A stretch of DNA of 8,530 bases from an uncultured Clostridia bacterium (lineage in GTDB: Bacteria; Bacillota; Clostridia; Oscillospirales; Oscillospiraceae). Made by a program: the position numbers and the translations under genes. A model generated the notes under the pieces. That model was not told the DNA's origin and did not search any database. It saw nothing but the letters and a program-made list of their open reading frames with translations. Positions 6,471 to 8,530 of the stretch are shown in pieces. Location: assembly GCA_947177005.1 (NCBI GenBank), contig CAMWSZ010000108.1, forward strand, positions 1 to 8,530, written 5' to 3'. Every line of letters starts with the position of its first letter. Within the stretch, counting starts at the first letter, position 1.

Positions 6471-6494
6471 CGCCCGGAAAAATTTTCCCCGGCG
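6471..6494. repeat. 24-bp imperfect palindrome between divergent promoters
   Basis: The segment matches its own reverse complement at 20 of 24 positions. Its outer arms are CGCC and GGCG, its inner arms are GG and CC, and its centre is AAAATTTT (6479-6486). It lies about midway between the -35 boxes of the divergent oxidoreductase and xpaC promoters. A regulator binding here could affect both. An RNA role is unlikely, because neither predicted transcript includes it. Confidence 0.45.
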
Positions 6495-6526
6495 AACAAA
6501 CGGTTCCCTTCCGGCGCATTTTTTTA

Positions 6527-6555
6527 TTGACCTGAGCGGAATTTAGGGGTATACT
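6527..6555 (+). promoter_or_regulatory. Promoter of the xpaC-telA operon
   Basis: TTGACC (6527-6532, five of six), a 17-bp spacer and TATACT (6550-6555, five of six) form a strong vegetative promoter. The start point should be near 6562, leaving a leader of about 33 bases that ends in the ribosome binding site AAGGAGG (6582-6588). Confidence 0.85.
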
Positions 6556-6567
6556 GAATAAGCAGTA
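6552..6567 (+). promoter_or_regulatory. Possible operator over the xpaC -10 box and start point
   Basis: TACTG (6552-6556) and CAGTA (6563-6567) form an inverted repeat with a 6-base gap. The left arm covers most of the -10 box, and the gap and right arm cover the expected transcription start. A repressor bound here would block the promoter. No regulator gene is in the window, and 5-bp arms are weak evidence on their own. Confidence 0.4.
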
Positions 6568-6594
6568 CTGGAGGCTTGGTGAAGGAGGTACGTT

Positions 6595-7314
6595 ATGGGG
6601 AATGATGAGAAAAAAAAGGAGGGCGGCGTCCTGCCCTTTTACGGCGCCGCCGCTGCATGGGTACTCTATGCCCTCCTGTTTGACCTGTACCGCGTGAGTC
6701 ACTTCGTTTTTGCCGGACTGTTGTCGGTGGGGGTCTTTATCCTGCTGGAGACTGTCTGCGCAAAAGAAGAACCAGATATTGAGGTCACAATCAAACCGGG
6801 AACAGAGAATATAAAGAAAGAAGATACAGGAAATCCTGAGCTGGATAAGATGATCCGCGACGGCCAGATGGCTGTCAGCGAAATGAAGCGGCTGGACAGC
6901 AATATTGCCGACCCCGAAATCTCTGCCGGCATCCGCCGGCTGTCCTCCACCTGTGAGCAGATCTTCGCGCAGGTCAGGGATAATCCCGATAAGCTGCCCC
7001 AGATCCGTAAATTTATGGACTACTATCTGCCTACCACCCTCAAAATCCTCAACGCCTACGACCGGATGAACGCTACCGGCGTCAGCGGAGCGAACATTGA
7101 CTCCACCAAGCAGCGGGTGGAGAATATTATGACGACAATCGTCACCGCCTTCGACAAGCAGCTTGACAGCCTCTTCGGTTCCGACGCCCTTGATATCTCC
7201 ACAGATATCTCCGTCATGGAATCGATGCTGGCGCAGGAGGGGCTGGCCGGAGAGAAAATGGAGGCGGAGACTTTGAAAAACGGAGACGGGTCCGATATCA
7301 GCCTGGAGCTGTAA
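6595..7314 (+). CDS. xpaC: XpaC-family membrane protein (annotated as 5-bromo-4-chloroindolyl phosphate hydrolysis protein)
   Basis: This 239-residue protein begins with a short lysine-rich segment. Two hydrophobic helices follow (about residues 14-31 and 37-54), so it should be anchored in the membrane by an N-terminal hairpin with a long soluble part. The charged helical region (about 80-220) contains FMDYYLPTTLKILNAYDRM (140-158), the most characteristic segment of the XpaC family. The family name comes from an indolyl-phosphate plate phenotype in Bacillus. No phosphatase motif is visible, and the true role is not established. A telA-family gene lies downstream in the same operon, as in the xpaC-yaaN pair of Bacillus, which strongly supports the call. 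The ATG at 6595 has AAGGAGG 6 bases upstream and a near-consensus promoter. The C-terminus ends in the acidic and hydrophobic tail DISLEL. Confidence 0.85.
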   Translation: MGNDEKKKEGGVLPFYGAAAAWVLYALLFDLYRVSHFVFAGLLSVGVFILLETVCAKEEPDIEVTIKPGTENIKKEDTGNPELDKMIRDGQMAVSEMKRLDSNIADPEISAGIRRLSSTCEQIFAQVRDNPDKLPQIRKFMDYYLPTTLKILNAYDRMNATGVSGANIDSTKQRVENIMTTIVTAFDKQLDSLFGSDALDISTDISVMESMLAQEGLAGEKMEAETLKNGDGSDISLEL

Positions 7315-7373
7315 ATGTATTCTGGATTCCATGCGGACAGCAACACTATTTTTCATTCAGGAGGTACTTTACT

Positions 7374-7604
7374 ATGGAAAAAATTTTAGCGGCGGTAAGC
7401 CTGGTCCTTTCCGCTGCCGAGACCGCACTGGGCGCAAAATGGCTGGCCTGTGCTGCGGAGGAGCGCGAACCAAAACGCATTTTCTACGGCATCGTTCTGC
7501 TGATTAACGCGGTGATGCATATAACAATGTCCTTCGATATCCTGTCGAGGCCCGCCGGCATTGAGGACGGGGAGTGGGACGATTTTGACGGTTTCGAGGA
7601 CTGA
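7374..7604 (+). CDS. Small two-helix membrane protein with acidic tail, unknown function
   Basis: I do not recognise this 76-residue protein. It has a hydrophobic, Ala-rich N-terminal stretch (about 4-27), a short charged loop (EEREPKR, 29-35) and a second hydrophobic stretch (about 36-56). The strongly acidic tail has eight Asp/Glu among the last 13 residues. The ATG at 7374 has AGGAGG (7359-7364) 9 bases upstream. The gene lies 59 bases after xpaC and 24 bases before telA, on the same strand, with no terminator or new promoter visible. It is therefore almost certainly co-transcribed with them. An integral membrane protein with a short positive loop is the likely topology. The context suggests it works with XpaC and TelA, but no molecular function can be assigned. 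The good ribosome binding site and operon position make a chance reading frame unlikely. Confidence 0.8.
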   Translation: MEKILAAVSLVLSAAETALGAKWLACAAEEREPKRIFYGIVLLINAVMHITMSFDILSRPAGIEDGEWDDFDGFED

Positions 7605-7628
7605 CAGAAAGATACGGAGGATACTGCC

Positions 7629-8530
7629 ATGAGTGACGCAGAAAACATGATGCCTGAACTGACCCTCAACGCGGACGCCGCAAAGGTGGAAGCCCCCCAG
7701 CTTACCCTCACCCTGGACCCGGAACCGGTACCCGCCGTGGAGGAGAAAAAACCGGCGCAGCCGCAAATCGACGACAGTATGCTGAGCGAGGCGGAGAAAA
7801 AACAGGTTGACGAATTTGCTAAAAAAATTGATATCTCCGATTCCCAGCTCGTGCTTAATTACGGCGTCGCCGCGCAGAAAAACGTGGCGGGCTTTTCCGA
7901 GAGCGCATTGAAGAACGTCCGTACAAAGGACTTGGGCGAGGTGGGCGACGCACTGTCGAATTTGGTCACAGAGCTGAAAAATTTCGGGCAGGAAGAGGAA
8001 GAAAAAGGCAAAATATCAAAGTGGTTCAAGAAAACCACCAATAAACTGGATACCATGAAGACCCAGTACGCCAGGGCTGAGGTCAACGTGGATAAAATCG
8101 CCCGTGAGCTGGAGCAGCATCAGGTGGTGTTGATGAAGGACATCGCCATGTTCGACCAGATGTATGAGATGAACCTGAAATATTACAAGGAACTGACGAT
8201 GTACATCATCGCCGGGAAAAAACGGCTGGCGCAGGTGCGGGCCGGGGACCTGGAGGAACTGCGGTTAAAAGCCGAACGCACCGGCGCGGCCGAGGATGCA
8301 CAGGCATATAATGATCTGGCGCAGATGTGTGAGCGGTTTGAAAAGAAGCTCCATGATCTGGAACTGACCCGTATGGTGTCCATTCAAATGGGCCCACAGA
8401 CCAGAATGCTGCAAAATAATGACACTATGATGGTGGAGAAGATCCAGACCTCCCTGGTGAACACTATACCGCTGTGGAAAAGCCAAATGGTGCTGGCGCT
8501 GGGCATGGAGAACAGCCGGAAGGCTACCGC
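7629..8530 (+). CDS. telA: TelA-family protein (toxic anion resistance / YaaN-like), 3' end outside window
   Basis: The reading frame is open from the ATG at 7629 to the window end, giving 300 complete codons plus two bases; family members are usually somewhat longer (near 380 residues). GGAGG (7616-7620) lies 8 bases upstream. The first 50 or so residues are acidic, Pro-rich and probably disordered, with P-[EQ]-L-T-L twice (9-13 and 23-27). From about residue 52 the protein is charged and almost wholly helical, with likely coiled-coil stretches. Recognisable TelA segments include NYGVAAQKNVAGFSESAL (77-94), KYYKELTMYIIAGKKRL (184-200) and SIQMGPQTRMLQNND (251-265). No membrane segment is visible, so it is probably cytoplasmic or recruited to the membrane, perhaps by XpaC. 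The family is linked to tellurite and cell-envelope-toxin tolerance in other Gram-positive bacteria, but its biochemical activity is unknown. Confidence 0.92.
   Translation, partial: MSDAENMMPELTLNADAAKVEAPQLTLTLDPEPVPAVEEKKPAQPQIDDSMLSEAEKKQVDEFAKKIDISDSQLVLNYGVAAQKNVAGFSESALKNVRTKDLGEVGDALSNLVTELKNFGQEEEEKGKISKWFKKTTNKLDTMKTQYARAEVNVDKIARELEQHQVVLMKDIAMFDQMYEMNLKYYKELTMYIIAGKKRLAQVRAGDLEELRLKAERTGAAEDAQAYNDLAQMCERFEKKLHDLELTRMVSIQMGPQTRMLQNNDTMMVEKIQTSLVNTIPLWKSQMVLALGMENSRKAT

Noticed and set aside
6452..6482. Alternative small hairpins such as GAAAA-ACGG-TTTTC in the oxidoreductase/xpaC gap
   Set aside because: They lie upstream of both predicted start points, so they would not be transcribed. 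They probably result from repeated runs of A, T and GG/CC.
6579..6605. Possible GTG-started leader peptide of eight codons overlapping the start of xpaC
   Set aside because: A GGAGG (6570-6574) precedes it, but the peptide has no informative composition, no attenuator hairpin follows, and the frame would simply compete with the better xpaC start.
6412..7356. 314-codon minus-strand open frame opposite xpaC
   Set aside because: It is antisense to the well-supported xpaC gene, passes through the promoter region and has no recognisable protein features.
1..8530. Search for tRNA, rRNA, CRISPR, insertion-sequence ends, phage genes or a defence system
   Set aside because: No cloverleaf, regularly spaced repeats, transposase or integrase motifs, or defence-type domains were seen on either strand by eye.

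Overview
The window looks like ordinary chromosome from a Gram-positive anaerobe of the Clostridia. An Oscillospiraceae-type gut bacterium (Oscillibacter, Flavonifractor or Lawsonibacter relatives) fits best. The evidence is strong AGGAGG-type ribosome binding sites before almost every gene, near-consensus sigma-A promoters, fairly GC-rich coding sequence with AT-rich control regions, a type I asparaginase, a tdh-kbl pair, an xpaC/telA pair, and a decarboxylase alpha subunit without a fused biotin domain. The taxonomic call is an inference from gene content; no marker gene is present. There is no tRNA, rRNA, CRISPR array, insertion sequence or phage gene.

Layout. Positions 1-472 (+) hold the 3' end of an oxaloacetate decarboxylase/pyruvate carboxylase alpha-type subunit, closed by a strong hairpin terminator (480-518). 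An M18 metallo-aminopeptidase (524-1837, -) converges on it. The aminopeptidase is divergent from a type I L-asparaginase (1970-2962, +), with back-to-back promoters in the 132-bp gap. A hairpin at 2964-2994, with T-runs on both sides, separates asparaginase from the convergent threonine-degradation operon tdh-kbl (5279 to 3043, -), whose genes overlap by ATGA. Upstream on the same strand is a Gfo/Idh/MocA oxidoreductase (5388-6371, -) with its own promoter. It is divergent from the last operon (6595 to beyond 8530, +): xpaC, an unrecognised 76-residue membrane protein, and a telA-family gene cut by the window end.

How the genes fit together. The left and middle parts suit amino-acid and peptide fermentation. 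The aminopeptidase releases amino acids, asparaginase yields aspartate and ammonia, Tdh and Kbl convert threonine to glycine and acetyl-CoA with NADH, and the decarboxylase subunit acts at the oxaloacetate/pyruvate node. Each unit has its own promoter, so this is a neighbourhood and not one operon. The right-hand operon is of a different kind: a probable envelope/stress module of poorly known function (XpaC/TelA families).

The parts least explained by known families are the 76-residue two-helix acidic-tailed protein inside the xpaC-telA operon, the palindromes in the 223-bp gap upstream of that operon, and a repeated P-[EQ]-L-T-L motif in the disordered start of TelA. No clearly new large system is visible.
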